Shown here one piece after another: positions 25,375 to 34,630 of a stretch of DNA of 64,000 nt. A program made the translations under genes and the position numbers. Under the pieces are notes generated by a model, which did no database searches, had not been told where the DNA came from, and was given only the letters and a program-made list of their open reading frames with translations. Source of the stretch: Candidatus Hinthialibacter antarcticus (GTDB lineage Bacteria > Hinthialibacterota > Hinthialibacteria > Hinthialibacterales > Hinthialibacteraceae); contig JAVCCE010000076.1 in assembly GCA_030765645.1 (NCBI GenBank), positions 1 through 64,000 on the forward strand, in the 5' to 3' direction. Numbering within the stretch: the first letter of the stretch is position 1; every line of letters starts with the position of its first letter.

Positions 25375-26739
25375 TCACGAATAAGGGACTGATTTTGCTC
25401 GGCTGGAAGGCCGACGAAACAACCACTTACCATACCCCCAAACCGCCCCGTCAACAAGCGAAGCCGCCCCCAGCATTGCGTAGTACAGCAGTATCGGATC
25501 AAGCGGCATCCGGTAGCGTGTGCGGGCAAAATAAAGGATGCAGGCCAGCGAATATAACGCCAGCATGGAAAGCGGCAAGCCTTGTCGGAGGCCGATCATC
25601 CAGGCGTAGACGATGCCGGTCGCGGCAAGCAGGAGCAGCACCGGGTTCCAACGGAAAATTGGCAAAGAACTGGAACCGGGAAACACCAACCCGGGAACGA
25701 CCGCGCCTCTGTGTTGAGTGGGGTATTCCGCCCACGGCCAAGGCGGCTCTTGAAGCACATAAAGGTAGTACATTTTTTGGACTGCTCTCGAGAAGAAACT
25801 CAACGGGTGTTCACTCAGCGACTGGAGGCCTGTTTTTAAAAAGAGACGGTCTTCAGTCACTTCATTGCTGTTGCCATGATCGGCGAGATATTTGCGGATG
25901 GTTTCTTTGTCGCCAGTGTGGTAATAGCTGTAGTTGATGTGCTGACCGATGTAAAAATTCACACCGGAGTTCGTCGTGATTAAAACCAGTGACCCCAGCA
26001 AAACAAAGTTACGAATTGTCCAGGGTAGAATCGGCGCTATCCAGGCGAACATCGGCGCCCACAGCCGGTGTCTCCATTTTTCTTGTGGAACTCCTGCCAG
26101 AGAACTAAATGCGACAATTGGAATGAAAAATAGCGAGATCGGGCGGACCAGCGCCAACCCGCCGAGCAACGCAGAAAATAAAATATAGAGCCAGTAGTTG
26201 TGATTGCGCTGCGCTAGCGTTCCAATCAAAATCCACATCAGCAATCCAAAGACATAAAGCGTTTCTGTCATGACCAGGCCGGTAAAAAAGATGTGTTCGC
26301 TCATAAACGCGAACATAAGCCCGATTAAAGCGGGGGCTGCGTGTGGGCGTTTTAAAATAGAGGGTAGGGGAAACTCGCGCATGGGTGTGAGCCATAACCG
26401 CGCAATGCTATACAACAACACGGGCGAAAGCGCCCCGAGCACAGCTTGTATGATGCGAAGCGGTTGCAGCGTACTCGCGAATAATAAACTGACCGCCGCA
26501 ATAAACGTCGGGTAAAGCGGCGCCCGGTAGGCGATGCGGTCGGCGGATTGCCCCATCACCTCGCCTCTCAGAACTTTGAGGCCGCAGACGTAATAGTCTT
26601 CCATGTCAGAGAAGGGGGGCGGATGCACCACGCCCACCCAAAGCAGCCGCAAACAGAGCGCGATAATAAATAAGCCGAAACAGATTGCAATATCTGTCCG
26701 GTGTGTTTTTAGGCCGGAAAAAAATGCGGTTGGTTTCAT
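25375..26739 (-). CDS. GT39/ArnT-like membrane glycosyltransferase
   Basis: A 454-residue polytopic protein with about ten hydrophobic segments, the first at residues 17-35. The first outer loop contains the acidic pair in FSDMEDYYVCGLKVLRGE, which corresponds to the DD/DE metal or substrate site of dolichyl-phosphate-mannose-type and ArnT-type glycosyltransferases. RAPLYPTFIAAVSLLF is the adjacent conserved segment. Such enzymes move a sugar from a polyprenyl-phosphate carrier to an acceptor on the outer side of the inner membrane. No ribosome site is clear before ATG 26739. The GrpE-like gene follows 12 bases downstream. Acceptor and sugar are unknown. Confidence 0.75.
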   Translation of the reverse strand: MKPTAFFSGLKTHRTDIAICFGLFIIALCLRLLWVGVVHPPPFSDMEDYYVCGLKVLRGEVMGQSADRIAYRAPLYPTFIAAVSLLFASTLQPLRIIQAVLGALSPVLLYSIARLWLTPMREFPLPSILKRPHAAPALIGLMFAFMSEHIFFTGLVMTETLYVFGLLMWILIGTLAQRNHNYWLYILFSALLGGLALVRPISLFFIPIVAFSSLAGVPQEKWRHRLWAPMFAWIAPILPWTIRNFVLLGSLVLITTNSGVNFYIGQHINYSYYHTGDKETIRKYLADHGNSNEVTEDRLFLKTGLQSLSEHPLSFFSRAVQKMYYLYVLQEPPWPWAEYPTQHRGAVVPGLVFPGSSSLPIFRWNPVLLLLAATGIVYAWMIGLRQGLPLSMLALYSLACILYFARTRYRMPLDPILLYYAMLGAASLVDGAVWGYGKWLFRRPSSRAKSVPYS

Positions 26740-26848
26740 TACGCCCAGCAGGTTCAGAGTTGAGCTATTCTACAGGATGAAACGGAATCCGTCGTACCCT
26801 ATAAGCATAGATGGTTTAATTTTTAATTGAAAGAATAGGGCTGGGCGC

Positions 26849-27310
26849 TTACGACGAAGCGGTTGTGGGTTCGGGTTCAGCGGCTTTTTCAGGTTCTGCG
26901 GCTTCAAACGTAGGAGCCTCTGGCGTTAACGATTGGTTGTACGTTTTTTGGCGGATGTTATAAATCATATTTACGAATTTCGTCTTGTTTTCTTTTGACA
27001 GGGGGGAACCCAAGACGCGTGAGATTTCTTTCACGGCTAATTCGTCAAACAACCGTTGAGAATAGAGGATATCAACAGGCTCATTGAGCGCATAACGACG
27101 CACCAGACTAAGCAGCGTGTCGCTTTCTGACTGTTCCATCTCTAAAGTCGATATTTCGTCTAAAAACTCTCGCTCTTTGACATATCGCATGTAGCGCTTG
27201 TGAAGAAAAATAACAAGCACAATCAAGAGGATGCAGCCGATTCCCAATGAAAGAAACGCTTCCATCGAAACATCAGAATTCTTATATAAACTACCAAACT
27301 CATCAGGCAT
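26849..27310 (-). CDS. Small membrane-anchored protein with acidic tail
   Basis: A 153-residue protein with an N-terminal transmembrane helix (residues 15-33, EAFLSLGIGCILLIVLVIFL) and a basic flank KRYMRYVKER that fixes the rest in the cytoplasm. A helical domain with charge pairs covers residues 45-125 (DEISTLEMEQSESDTLLSLV, LFDELAVKEISRVLG). The last 20 residues are Ala/Glu/Pro-rich, a likely flexible tail. GGAGAG precedes ATG 27310. It does not match a family that I recognise; the position upstream of GT39 may be fortuitous. Confidence 0.55.
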   Translation of the reverse strand: MPDEFGSLYKNSDVSMEAFLSLGIGCILLIVLVIFLHKRYMRYVKEREFLDEISTLEMEQSESDTLLSLVRRYALNEPVDILYSQRLFDELAVKEISRVLGSPLSKENKTKFVNMIYNIRQKTYNQSLTPEAPTFEAAEPEKAAEPEPTTASS

Positions 27311-27418
27311 AATACTCTCCGCATTTCCTCATTGCATAGTATATCGTTGTATATTCAAAATACCAACAGATTTTTTGCCTGCAAGTAGTGATGTAAACAT
27401 CTGTTATTCCTAAGGATA

Positions 27419-28108
27419 TTAGGACTTGCTTATGATCTGGTATTCAGATGAATGAATGGGCCGCGCTTCTTTTCTCCACTTAATTTCGTAATGAGAGGCT
27501 TCTTCACCTGCCTCATTGATGTTTCGAACAGTCTCGTATGAGACATCTTCATTGACGCGTTGAAATAGGCTTGATGTAATGATTCGTTCATTCGCGTCAT
27601 TATAATAATCGGCATGATCTGACTTAAGTTTAAGTATTCCTTGGGGTAATAGCGTTTCAGCCATCTTTTGTAATAGACGGGGGTTAAATAATCTACGTTT
27701 GCGATGCCGACCTTTGGGCCAGGGGTCGGGGAAGTACACATGATAGGCTTGGATGCTGTTTGGCTTGACCAACAATTTCACCACCATGTCGGCGTCCAGG
27801 TTAAGAAAAGCTAGGTTGGTCCGCCTTAGTTTGGTTGCGCGGGATGCGCCGATACGGATGATCTTTTTTGAACGCTCAATCGCGATGAAATTGACCGAAG
27901 GCCGGGCTTTCGATTCCGCCAGAATAAACCGGCCTTTGCCGCAGCCAATCTCAATCTCAACCGGATTGTCATTGCCAAAGATTTTTGGGAAATCCAAGGT
28001 TTCATCTATGGAACCCGGTTGAACGAAAATTTCATCCATCAAGGGATCGTATTCGTGAACAGTTTTGGCCATGGTGTAATTCTTGCAACTTTCATATTTT
28101 GGGTTCAT
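27419..28108 (-). CDS. trmB: tRNA (guanine-N7)-methyltransferase
   Basis: A class I SAM-dependent methyltransferase of about 229 residues that modifies G46 in the tRNA variable loop. The SAM motif EIGCGKGRFILAESKARP lies about residues 50-70, and the family-specific FPDPWPKGRHRKRRLF block is at about 135-150. The ending DYYNDANERIITSSLF and the TNYE-like region near the C-terminus (VSYETVRNINEAGEEASHYE) also fit. The first ATG (28108) abuts a hairpin belonging to repeat family C; an ATG at 28072 gives 12 fewer residues and could be the true start. Neither has an obvious ribosome site. Confidence 0.93.
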   Translation of the reverse strand: MNPKYESCKNYTMAKTVHEYDPLMDEIFVQPGSIDETLDFPKIFGNDNPVEIEIGCGKGRFILAESKARPSVNFIAIERSKKIIRIGASRATKLRRTNLAFLNLDADMVVKLLVKPNSIQAYHVYFPDPWPKGRHRKRRLFNPRLLQKMAETLLPQGILKLKSDHADYYNDANERIITSSLFQRVNEDVSYETVRNINEAGEEASHYEIKWRKEARPIHSSEYQIISKS

Positions 28109-28195
28109 CCGGTATGTGAGTGCTTACATACCGGATGACCATGATTTTGGTTCCGAAAACGTATTCCGTCATATCAAAAATTGACAAACCATTTC
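28109..28195. repeat. Dispersed repeat family C, copy 2, with hairpin
   Basis: A perfect 9-bp hairpin CCGGTATGT...ACATACCGG (28109-28134) leads into ATGATTTTGGTTCCGAAAAC and TCATATCAAAAATTGACAAA. The same order with decayed hairpin occurs at 34414-34506. Confidence 0.75.
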
Positions 28196-28283
28196 TATAG
28201 TGATTGCCAGAATACTATGCGGATTGAGTTCTCATATCTGTATCTATCAGATGGCGCTTAAAGCACAGTATTTTTCAAATGCT

Positions 28284-28367
28284 CAGGCATGGGTGCAACT
28301 CTGGGAGCGCCTGTGCATAAGGGCCTGAAAGCCCGCACTGAAGCGAGCAGAGTTGCACCCATGCCTG
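28284..28367. repeat. Dispersed repeat family B, copy 2
   Basis: Outer arms CAGGCATGGGTGCAACTCTG and CAGAGTTGCACCCATGCCTG pair perfectly; inner part nearly identical to 21281-21360. Family C lies 88 bases upstream, as for copy 1. Confidence 0.92.
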
Positions 28368-28560
28368 ATACAGTGAAATCTCAATGGAATTTGTAAAAAA
28401 GTGTCCAATTTACGGTAGAACCTTATTTTCTTTAGTTTAAATCGTAGTCGGCTCGACTCAATGCTTGTTGAGGCGTTTCCTTGTTGGTTTGGTTGCGCGG
28501 TGTCACAATCAAGCGGCTGTTTCCAAATTTTATCATGCAAATAGAGAGTGAGCCATTTTG

Positions 28561-30402
28561 ATGAATGAAGCGCTGGCTGACGCCAACCGCCAGTTCCTTC
28601 AACAGCATTTTCCTCTGCTCGTCCGCCAGATTGACGCAGGCGCCTGGCCTTCGGCGCGTCTTGAGGCGGAGGTCGAACCTGCCCGCAACGGCGGCTGGAC
28701 CATGCGCACCACCGTACAGGGCGCGAATGTTAATCTGCATAGTCAGTATGATCCCTCCAACGAAGCCAAGCGCTGGGCGGCGGCGAACCCTCCCGCCAAC
28801 AACGGTGTGTGCGTCTTGTTAGGGTGGGGGCTTGGTTTGCATGTGTTGGAGTGGATAAAACTCTACGGCAAACGAGTTCGCGCGGTAATTATCTTTGAAC
28901 CGGAAGCGGACTGGTTTATCCAGTCGATGGCCTATACCGAAATGCAGGGGCTGGCTGGTGCGGAGCGGACCGAATTCGTCTTAGGAGACGATGCGCAAGC
29001 GTTGTATCAGGCGTTGCTTCGACAGATGGAGGCGATTTTAAGCTGTGATATTCATTTGCTCCCGTTGCCGTTTGCGCCTGCGTATCCCTCCAGCGTGATT
29101 CATACCTTGCGCGAAGAAGTGAGGCGTATCCTCACCTCGAAAGAGCAAATTCTAAAACACATGGCGACGCATGGCGCTTTTTGCCAGCAGCATTTAATCC
29201 AGAACCTTCCATACGCTATGCGGGCCTGGCTGCCGCGTGAGGCGGCGGGGCTTGCGCAAGGGCGCCCCGGCATTGTGGTCGCGGCGGGGCCTTCACTCGA
29301 TAAAAATATTGATCAACTGGTCGCGGCGAAAGAGCACGCCTGGATATTCGCGTGCGACACCAGTTTAAAGCCGTTGCTGCAGCGCGGCGTTATGCCGTCG
29401 ATGGTGGTCAGCAAAGACCCGAGCGATCTCAACCGCGCCCACTTTGAGGGCGTGGACAGTTTAGCTGCGATTCACGCCGCGCTCGATCCACAGGTTGATC
29501 CCTCTGTTCCGACGATGTTGAGCGGCGCGGGCGTGTACATGCCCAACCGTAATCACGCCGTACACGCATACATTAAAGGGCTTGAACTCTCTGACGCAGA
29601 CAAACTGCCATTCAGCACCAACGTCGCCGTGGCGGCGTTTAATATGGCGGTGTTGATGGGGTGCGACCCAATCGTCTTTGTCGGGTTGGATTTATGCTTC
29701 CCGGTTGACTCAGGCCGGTCTCATGCGTCGAATACGGCGCTGCAATCCAACGTGAAATTTGATCCGCAAACCCATAAACTGGAATATACGCGCGGCGATG
29801 CGCGTGACTTGGTTGATACCATCACCGTAGAAGGCGTTGATGGAAATGAACATCCGACCCTCTCGACGTTTTATGAAGCGTTGCGTCTTCTTGAACAATT
29901 AATTGCGCAGTCTGGCCGTATGTGCATCGACGCCAGCGAAGGCGGCGCCCGCATCGGCGGGACGGAAGTGATGCGCTTGGAAGACGCCTTGGCGATCTAC
30001 TGCCAGCAGCCGGTTGATGACGGAATTTTCAAAGAGAAATCACCGCCGCAGCGTGACCATGCGGCGTTTCAAAGCAGCATTCGAGAGATTGTTCGTCATA
30101 TCGAACAATGTGAAGCGACTGCAACGGATGCGCTCCAGGCGATTGAAAAGAATGAGGCGACGCTCGAAGAATTAGAGGCCGCGCGTCGGCAAATAGAAGA
30201 TGGCTACCGCTTGTATCACGAATTACAATCTGCGTTGGAGCGCGTGATGGTTGAAATTCGCAGAGACGGGTTCTTTGATGCGTCTATTGCAAGCAAAGAG
30301 GAGATCATCAAACAATACCTATGGTATTTCGCTGAAATTCGCGACGCCTGTAAGCGTTTCGGGCCAGAGTATCAATTGCTGTTGCAGTCAACGGAAAATT
30401 AA
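28561..30402 (+). CDS. MptE-like/Maf-like DUF115 protein
   Basis: A cytoplasmic protein of 613 residues from ATG 28561 (a TTG directly before it is not needed). The central DUF115 domain (about residues 215-440) carries GIVVAAGPSLDKNIDQLVAA, IFACDTSLKPLLQRGVMPSM and CDPIVFVGLDLCFP, the pattern of 6-hydroxymethylpterin pyrophosphokinase MptE-like proteins and of motility-associated Maf glycosyltransferase-like factors. The N-terminal third resembles the extra domain of Maf proteins (ENPNNEAKRWAAANPP-like region and GWGLGLHVLEWIK). The C-terminal 130 residues are helical coil. Maf proteins transfer nonulosonic acids to flagellin; no flagellar or sialic-acid gene is nearby. Confidence 0.8.
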   Translation: MNEALADANRQFLQQHFPLLVRQIDAGAWPSARLEAEVEPARNGGWTMRTTVQGANVNLHSQYDPSNEAKRWAAANPPANNGVCVLLGWGLGLHVLEWIKLYGKRVRAVIIFEPEADWFIQSMAYTEMQGLAGAERTEFVLGDDAQALYQALLRQMEAILSCDIHLLPLPFAPAYPSSVIHTLREEVRRILTSKEQILKHMATHGAFCQQHLIQNLPYAMRAWLPREAAGLAQGRPGIVVAAGPSLDKNIDQLVAAKEHAWIFACDTSLKPLLQRGVMPSMVVSKDPSDLNRAHFEGVDSLAAIHAALDPQVDPSVPTMLSGAGVYMPNRNHAVHAYIKGLELSDADKLPFSTNVAVAAFNMAVLMGCDPIVFVGLDLCFPVDSGRSHASNTALQSNVKFDPQTHKLEYTRGDARDLVDTITVEGVDGNEHPTLSTFYEALRLLEQLIAQSGRMCIDASEGGARIGGTEVMRLEDALAIYCQQPVDDGIFKEKSPPQRDHAAFQSSIREIVRHIEQCEATATDALQAIEKNEATLEELEAARRQIEDGYRLYHELQSALERVMVEIRRDGFFDASIASKEEIIKQYLWYFAEIRDACKRFGPEYQLLLQSTEN

Positions 30403-30491
30403 CTATCTTAATACAAAGATGTTTTTTGATTCGCTATGTTTTGAGTATAGAACTTTCGTATCACTGAGAATTGAAAATATGTCTAGATTGA

Positions 30492-30573
30492 GGGGAGGGC
30501 GAGTCTCCCGACGAGCCGCAAATTTAAGAAACGCTTTCAGTTCAAGCGGCTCACCAGGAGGTTCGCCCTCCCC
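30492..30573. repeat. Dispersed repeat family A, copy 4 (inverted orientation)
   Basis: Here the left arm is GAGTCTCCCGACGAGCCGC and the right arm GCGGCTCACCAGGAGGTTCG, exactly the arm types of copies 1 and 2 exchanged, so the element is inserted in the opposite direction. Confidence 0.9.
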
Positions 30574-30596
30574 AAAATACCACGATGGAGAATGAC

Positions 30597-31622
30597 ATGA
30601 ATTTTATGCGTATTGTTTTTATGGTTGGATTAATAACAGTCCTCGCGACTCCCGCGTTTTGTGACTGGGTGGAAATCAAAGACGGCAGCCGCATTCAAGG
30701 AAATGTTGTTCACATGAAAGAAGGCGCGGTGATTCTCTCAACCGCTTTCGCGGGCGAGTTAGAGATTCCCTGGGCGCAGATCGTTGGAATCGAAACCGAT
30801 GAAGCCAAGCCGATCCATCTCGACGACGGCAGCGTGATTCAAGGCTCCATAGAAGTGGGCGAAGATGGACAGTTAGAGGTTGTACGAGGCGTTGGTAAGA
30901 CGCGCTTTCCGATCACGGTTGAAGAAGTCGCGGCGATCGCGCCGCCTGCGCCTCCCACGCCGACGCCGCCACGCTGGAAGGGCAAAGTGGTCGGTAGCCT
31001 GTCGGTCAACCAGGGCAATACCGAACTCACCAATGGCGCACTCACAGTTGATATGGCGCGGCGTAATGAAAAAGACCGCTATACCGTACGCGGCGGTTAT
31101 TTCTTTGCGGAAAACGATGGTAACGATACCCGCGACGAGCAGTTCGTCTCGGCGAAGTATGATTATTTCTTTGACAAACAACTCTATAGTTATTTCACCA
31201 CCCGCTTTGACCGCGACGTCATCCGTGAACTCGATTTGCGCACCTCCGCCGGCGCCGGGGCTGGATACCAATTATGGGAAACAGAGAAACACAAACTGTT
31301 CGGAGAACTCGGCCTCTCTTATGTGAACGAAGATTATCAACTGGCGACGGACGACCAGGATTATATCGCAGCGCGCCTCGCTTCAAGTTTTGATTGGTGG
31401 ATCATCAAAGATAAACTACAATACAATCAGAACGTCGAATTTTTGCCCGGGCTTCAGGATTTCCAGGACTGGTATGCATTATTCGATACCATGCTCACTT
31501 GGCAATGGAACAAGAGCTGGTCAATGAACGGCGGGGTACGGATTGGATACGACAACACCCCGGCGAAAGGGCAGGAAAAAGAAGACATCGAATACCTGCT
31601 CGGCTTGGGGTATTCGTTCTAG
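30597..31622 (+). CDS. DUF481 (YdiY-like) outer-membrane protein
   Basis: The start at ATG 30597 is preferred because GGAG lies just upstream; ATG 30585 would add 4 residues. The signal peptide (MNFMRIVFMVGLITVLATPA) is followed by an SH3-like/LSm-like repeat pair (WVEIKDGSRIQGNVVHMKEG and PIHLDDGSVIQGSIEVGEDG), then a Pro/Thr linker (PPAPPTPTPP) and a DUF481 beta-barrel-like domain of about 210 residues (VVGSLSVNQGNTELTNGALT). The product ends GLGYSF with a C-terminal Phe, as required for outer-membrane insertion. The DUF481 family was first noted as salt-induced; function is otherwise unknown. Repeat A4 lies directly upstream. Confidence 0.85.
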   Translation: MNFMRIVFMVGLITVLATPAFCDWVEIKDGSRIQGNVVHMKEGAVILSTAFAGELEIPWAQIVGIETDEAKPIHLDDGSVIQGSIEVGEDGQLEVVRGVGKTRFPITVEEVAAIAPPAPPTPTPPRWKGKVVGSLSVNQGNTELTNGALTVDMARRNEKDRYTVRGGYFFAENDGNDTRDEQFVSAKYDYFFDKQLYSYFTTRFDRDVIRELDLRTSAGAGAGYQLWETEKHKLFGELGLSYVNEDYQLATDDQDYIAARLASSFDWWIIKDKLQYNQNVEFLPGLQDFQDWYALFDTMLTWQWNKSWSMNGGVRIGYDNTPAKGQEKEDIEYLLGLGYSF

Positions 31623-31643
31623 CGACGCAGCCGGAGGCGCCCA

Positions 31644-32033
31644 ATGAACCGGGAAATCGAAACAGGCCGTCAACTAGAATATTCGGTTATTCTTAAGCGT
31701 TATGGTTGGGTGTATATCGTTATTGCAAGTCTCTCAACGCTGAGCGTAATCACTCAAGCGTTGAAGTTGCAGATGAATAGTTCCGTTTATTCTCAACTTA
31801 TATCCATCTTGCTGTTCGCCTCAATCGGTTATGGAATGATAAAGGGTAAACGCGTTGCGTTTACCCTTTTGTATTTTGTTTCTTGGATTGTGATTGGATC
31901 TTTCATCATGATGGTTTTTACGAGCCGCCATGTGTATGGGTTTGTTTTTGTAATCCTACTCATCAATGCCGCTTTGTTCTTGCCCCCATTATTTCTGGTG
32001 CGCCCCTATTGGAAAACAATGCGTGATTTTTAA
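31644..32033 (+). CDS. Small four-helix membrane protein
   Basis: A 129-residue protein with about four hydrophobic helices (near residues 19-40, 52-64, 70-90 and 95-117). GGAGG (31632-31636) precedes ATG 31644, 21 bases after the DUF481 stop, so it is probably co-transcribed with it. The N-terminal 17 residues are charged; the end is basic ([11 protein letters not shown]). It overlaps the convergent msrB gene by 4 bases. The coding region contains a terminator-like hairpin at 31841-31869. No family is recognised. Confidence 0.6.
   Translation: MNREIETGRQLEYSVILKRYGWVYIVIASLSTLSVITQALKLQMNSSVYSQLISILLFASIGYGMIKGKRVAFTLLYFVSWIVIGSFIMMVFTSRHVYGFVFVILLINAALFLPPLFLVRPYWKTMRDF
31841..31869 (+). 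terminator. Intragenic terminator-like hairpin
   Basis: A perfect 13-bp stem AAAGGGTAAACGC / GCGTTTACCCTTT with a 3-base loop, followed by TTTTGTATTTTG, lies inside the small membrane protein gene. Confidence 0.55.
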
Positions 32034-32626
32034 TCTTCGTCACTTGGTTGAAAACCCAGCGAGGCCGAGTTGATGCAATAGCGCAGCCCCGTGGGTTGCG
32101 GGCCGTCGTTGAACACATGGCCAAGGTGCCCGTTGCAACGGCTGCAATGCACTTCGGTGCGGGTGGAGAACAGCGATTTATCGACGCTGGTTCCAACGGC
32201 GGTTTTATTGATCGGTTGGTAATAGCTGGGCCAGCCGGTGCCTGACTTGTACTTCGTTTCCGAAGCGAACAATTCAAGACCGCATCCTGCGCATAAATAA
32301 ACGCCCTCTTTTTTGTTGTCCCAATAGGCGCCGGTGAAGGCGCGTTCGGTGCCATGTTCGCGTAGTATGTGAAATTGCTGTTCGGTCAGGCGCTCTTTCC
32401 AGTCAGCGTCGGTCATTGCGGCGACTTGAGTCGCCTCGACTACTGATGTCGGCGATGACGCAGCCGCCGTTTCATTCGACGGGTTCTTCTCCATGGTTGT
32501 CTCCATTTGATTCTCGGATTCCAAATCGCTTTGAGGTTGCTGGTCGCAGGCGATCAACGCAACCGTAAATAGGACGGGCAAAAATATGGGTAATTTCATA
32601 AATATATGATATGACAATCTGTTCAT
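32030..32626 (-). CDS. msrB: Methionine-R-sulfoxide reductase, lipoprotein form
   Basis: A 198-residue reductase using ATG 32626, where AAGGAGAATGCC gives a clear start; the longer upstream frame is not needed. The first residues ([20 protein letters not shown]) and the LIAC lipobox mark a lipoprotein anchored in the cell envelope. A Ser/Thr/Asn-rich linker of about 45 residues leads to the MsrB domain with two Zn-binding CxxC pairs (CAGCG and CSRCN), the substrate motif [11 protein letters not shown], and the catalytic cysteine in RYCINSASL. It repairs oxidised methionine in exported proteins. A lipoprotein MsrB without a fused MsrA is somewhat uncommon. Confidence 0.93.
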   Translation of the reverse strand: MNRLSYHIFMKLPIFLPVLFTVALIACDQQPQSDLESENQMETTMEKNPSNETAAASSPTSVVEATQVAAMTDADWKERLTEQQFHILREHGTERAFTGAYWDNKKEGVYLCAGCGLELFASETKYKSGTGWPSYYQPINKTAVGTSVDKSLFSTRTEVHCSRCNGHLGHVFNDGPQPTGLRYCINSASLGFQPSDED

Positions 32627-32733
32627 GGCATTCTCCTTCGATAAGAAACGAATATCAATTTGTCTTGATAATGCAAAATAAATTACAGATTTAATTGAAT
32701 TATTTTGAGAAAAGATTCGCAAACTCCGAGAAA

Positions 32734-34281
32734 TTAAATGACGCGCTTGTAGTCATCCAAATCATAGTTCCATACTTTTTCGCCGCAGAAGCGGTCGCCT
32801 TCGGGGCAAATGGGACGGGTTTTTGAGAGAACGCGCAAGGTGCAGGGAGGCAGCAGATAGGCGCCGATGTTGGGATTCACTTCGCGAATTTGCTGGGCTT
32901 CGTCGACCGAGGCGCGCCAGATTTCTTCTTGCGCATTGTAACACAAACGCATCGCAAGTTTGTGATGCAGGTTGAGTAGGTCGCTCGATTCGGAGAAGCG
33001 AATAGAAACCGCGTTCGGCAATAAATACTGAACGTATTCTTCTTTGACGCCGAGTTTGCGCAGTTGGTTCATTGCGTCCCAGGTGCGCGCCATGATCTCG
33101 CCATACTCGCGTTCGACGCTTTCGTCTTGCCTGATTAATTCCGGCGTGATGTAGTCGGGCTGCTCGATCTGATGCCCGGCGAGGATGGGGCGCGACGCCG
33201 GGGTCATGCGATGGCGTTGGTCTTGAGAATCCGCCGCGTGGCTGATTTTTTTCTTGAACGTATAGGACGGGTGGAACAGACAGCGTGATAATTTTGAAAG
33301 CGTGGTGAGATTGAGCGATTCGCCCAGCAAGCGGTTCCGGCCCGGGTCCAGCGCCAGCCGGATTGCGTCCTGGTCGCTGATTTGTGCGCGGGGTACGCCT
33401 AATGTCTCGCGCACGGAGTCAGCCAGTATGCGCTCGTTGTCGGTTTTATAGCCGGTGAGTTTTGAGACGCGGCCTTCGAGTTCCGCGTCAAATTCATCAA
33501 TGAATGGTTTCGCATGAAGCGCATCTGGGTTATGTTGCTCGAAAAATTTCCATTCGGGCGAGCCGTCTTCTTCAAGCGGCGCTTCAATTAGGTCTGCAAA
33601 TTTGGGTTCGACTTCAAGCAGTTGCTGCACCATTTTTTGCACGACCACCGTTTGCTCATGGGGCGTGTCGTATAATTTGCAAAGGCGGTTGTAGCGCAGC
33701 AGGGTGACGCCGCTGATGGTGTGATACATATAGGCAAAGGTCGCGACCGGAAGCGCATAACGGGCGATTTCTTGCGCTTTGCGTTTGATGTCGAGGCGGT
33801 ATTTTTTTTCGTCGATTTTTCGTTTGGGGAACCGCTTGGCGTATTCGCTGCGCGCTAAGGGTTTCAGGCGTTCGGTCAGGGCTTGATAAGAATCCATCTG
33901 GTATTTGATCGTCGAACGATAGACCTGCAACGCTTCGCCCTGTAACGGGGGGACGGCGACGTTGTCGGGCTTAACAGTGACATAGCGTTGGCTGACTTGC
34001 TCGGAATTATAAAATGGATGGCTATGTAAAAACGACCAGATGAAATGGCGCGAAACATTGTCGAGCGCAAACTGGAAATGCGAGTGTTGCAGGGTGGTGT
34101 GGTGTCCGGCTTTGTAGAGGCTATGGGCGAGAAAATCCCACTTGTCGTCAATGGCTTCCTCTTGGATCAGGCCTTTTGACGAATAGCAGGTGCGCGCCGT
34201 TGCGAGAAAATTGCGATAGGCGTCTGCGAAGCGTTTTACAAGTTTGACTTGCGGTTCCGGCGAGAGGAACGGCTGCGTCAT
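32734..34281 (-). CDS. Double-length ThyX-like flavin-dependent thymidylate synthase
   Basis: A 515-residue protein about twice the size of an ordinary ThyX subunit. The first half has [40 protein letters not shown] and QRYV, a stretched version of the RHRxxS...S.RY motif. The second half repeats the theme: [12 protein letters not shown], then the [14 protein letters not shown] segment and [20 protein letters not shown] at the end. ThyX methylates dUMP to dTMP using folate and FAD. A tandem ThyX fold is my reading; whether both sites are active or one is structural is unclear. The next gene, msrB, lies 107 bases downstream on the same strand. Start is ATG 34281. Confidence 0.78.
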   Translation of the reverse strand: MTQPFLSPEPQVKLVKRFADAYRNFLATARTCYSSKGLIQEEAIDDKWDFLAHSLYKAGHHTTLQHSHFQFALDNVSRHFIWSFLHSHPFYNSEQVSQRYVTVKPDNVAVPPLQGEALQVYRSTIKYQMDSYQALTERLKPLARSEYAKRFPKRKIDEKKYRLDIKRKAQEIARYALPVATFAYMYHTISGVTLLRYNRLCKLYDTPHEQTVVVQKMVQQLLEVEPKFADLIEAPLEEDGSPEWKFFEQHNPDALHAKPFIDEFDAELEGRVSKLTGYKTDNERILADSVRETLGVPRAQISDQDAIRLALDPGRNRLLGESLNLTTLSKLSRCLFHPSYTFKKKISHAADSQDQRHRMTPASRPILAGHQIEQPDYITPELIRQDESVEREYGEIMARTWDAMNQLRKLGVKEEYVQYLLPNAVSIRFSESSDLLNLHHKLAMRLCYNAQEEIWRASVDEAQQIREVNPNIGAYLLPPCTLRVLSKTRPICPEGDRFCGEKVWNYDLDDYKRVI

Positions 34282-34413
34282 GGTATGCCCTCAAATAAAT
34301 GAATTCAACAAAAGCAGCGGCGACGTACGGTGAAAATCATCATACTCAAAAAGACGGTTCCACGCCATCCTTCGCTTGTCGTTAATCATGGCTTCACGCC
34401 TTTTCTTTGTTCA

Positions 34414-34506
34414 TGCGGTAAGTGAGCGCTTGCATTGATGGATGGTCATGATTTTGATTACGAAAACGTATTCCGGCATATCGAAAATTGACAAACCAAT
34501 TCAGGC
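34414..34506. repeat. Dispersed repeat family C, copy 3
   Basis: CATGCGGTAAGTGAGCGCTT matches the hairpin part of 28109-28134 in a decayed form, followed by GATTTTGATTACGAAAACGT and CATATCGAAAATTGACAAAC. The family B element that follows other copies is reduced here to CAGGCGTCAATGTCATTG. It fills most of the gap before 34631. Confidence 0.75.
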
Positions 34507-34630
34507 GTCAATGTCATTGATTTAAGACTTTTAGCCCCCTTTTTTTGTTTTGCTTTATCCCGCTGGGAAAAGTAGGCTAAATGTGTTTACAATGGTGTGT
34601 ACATGATCTCGATTTGATAAGTGTTAAACC

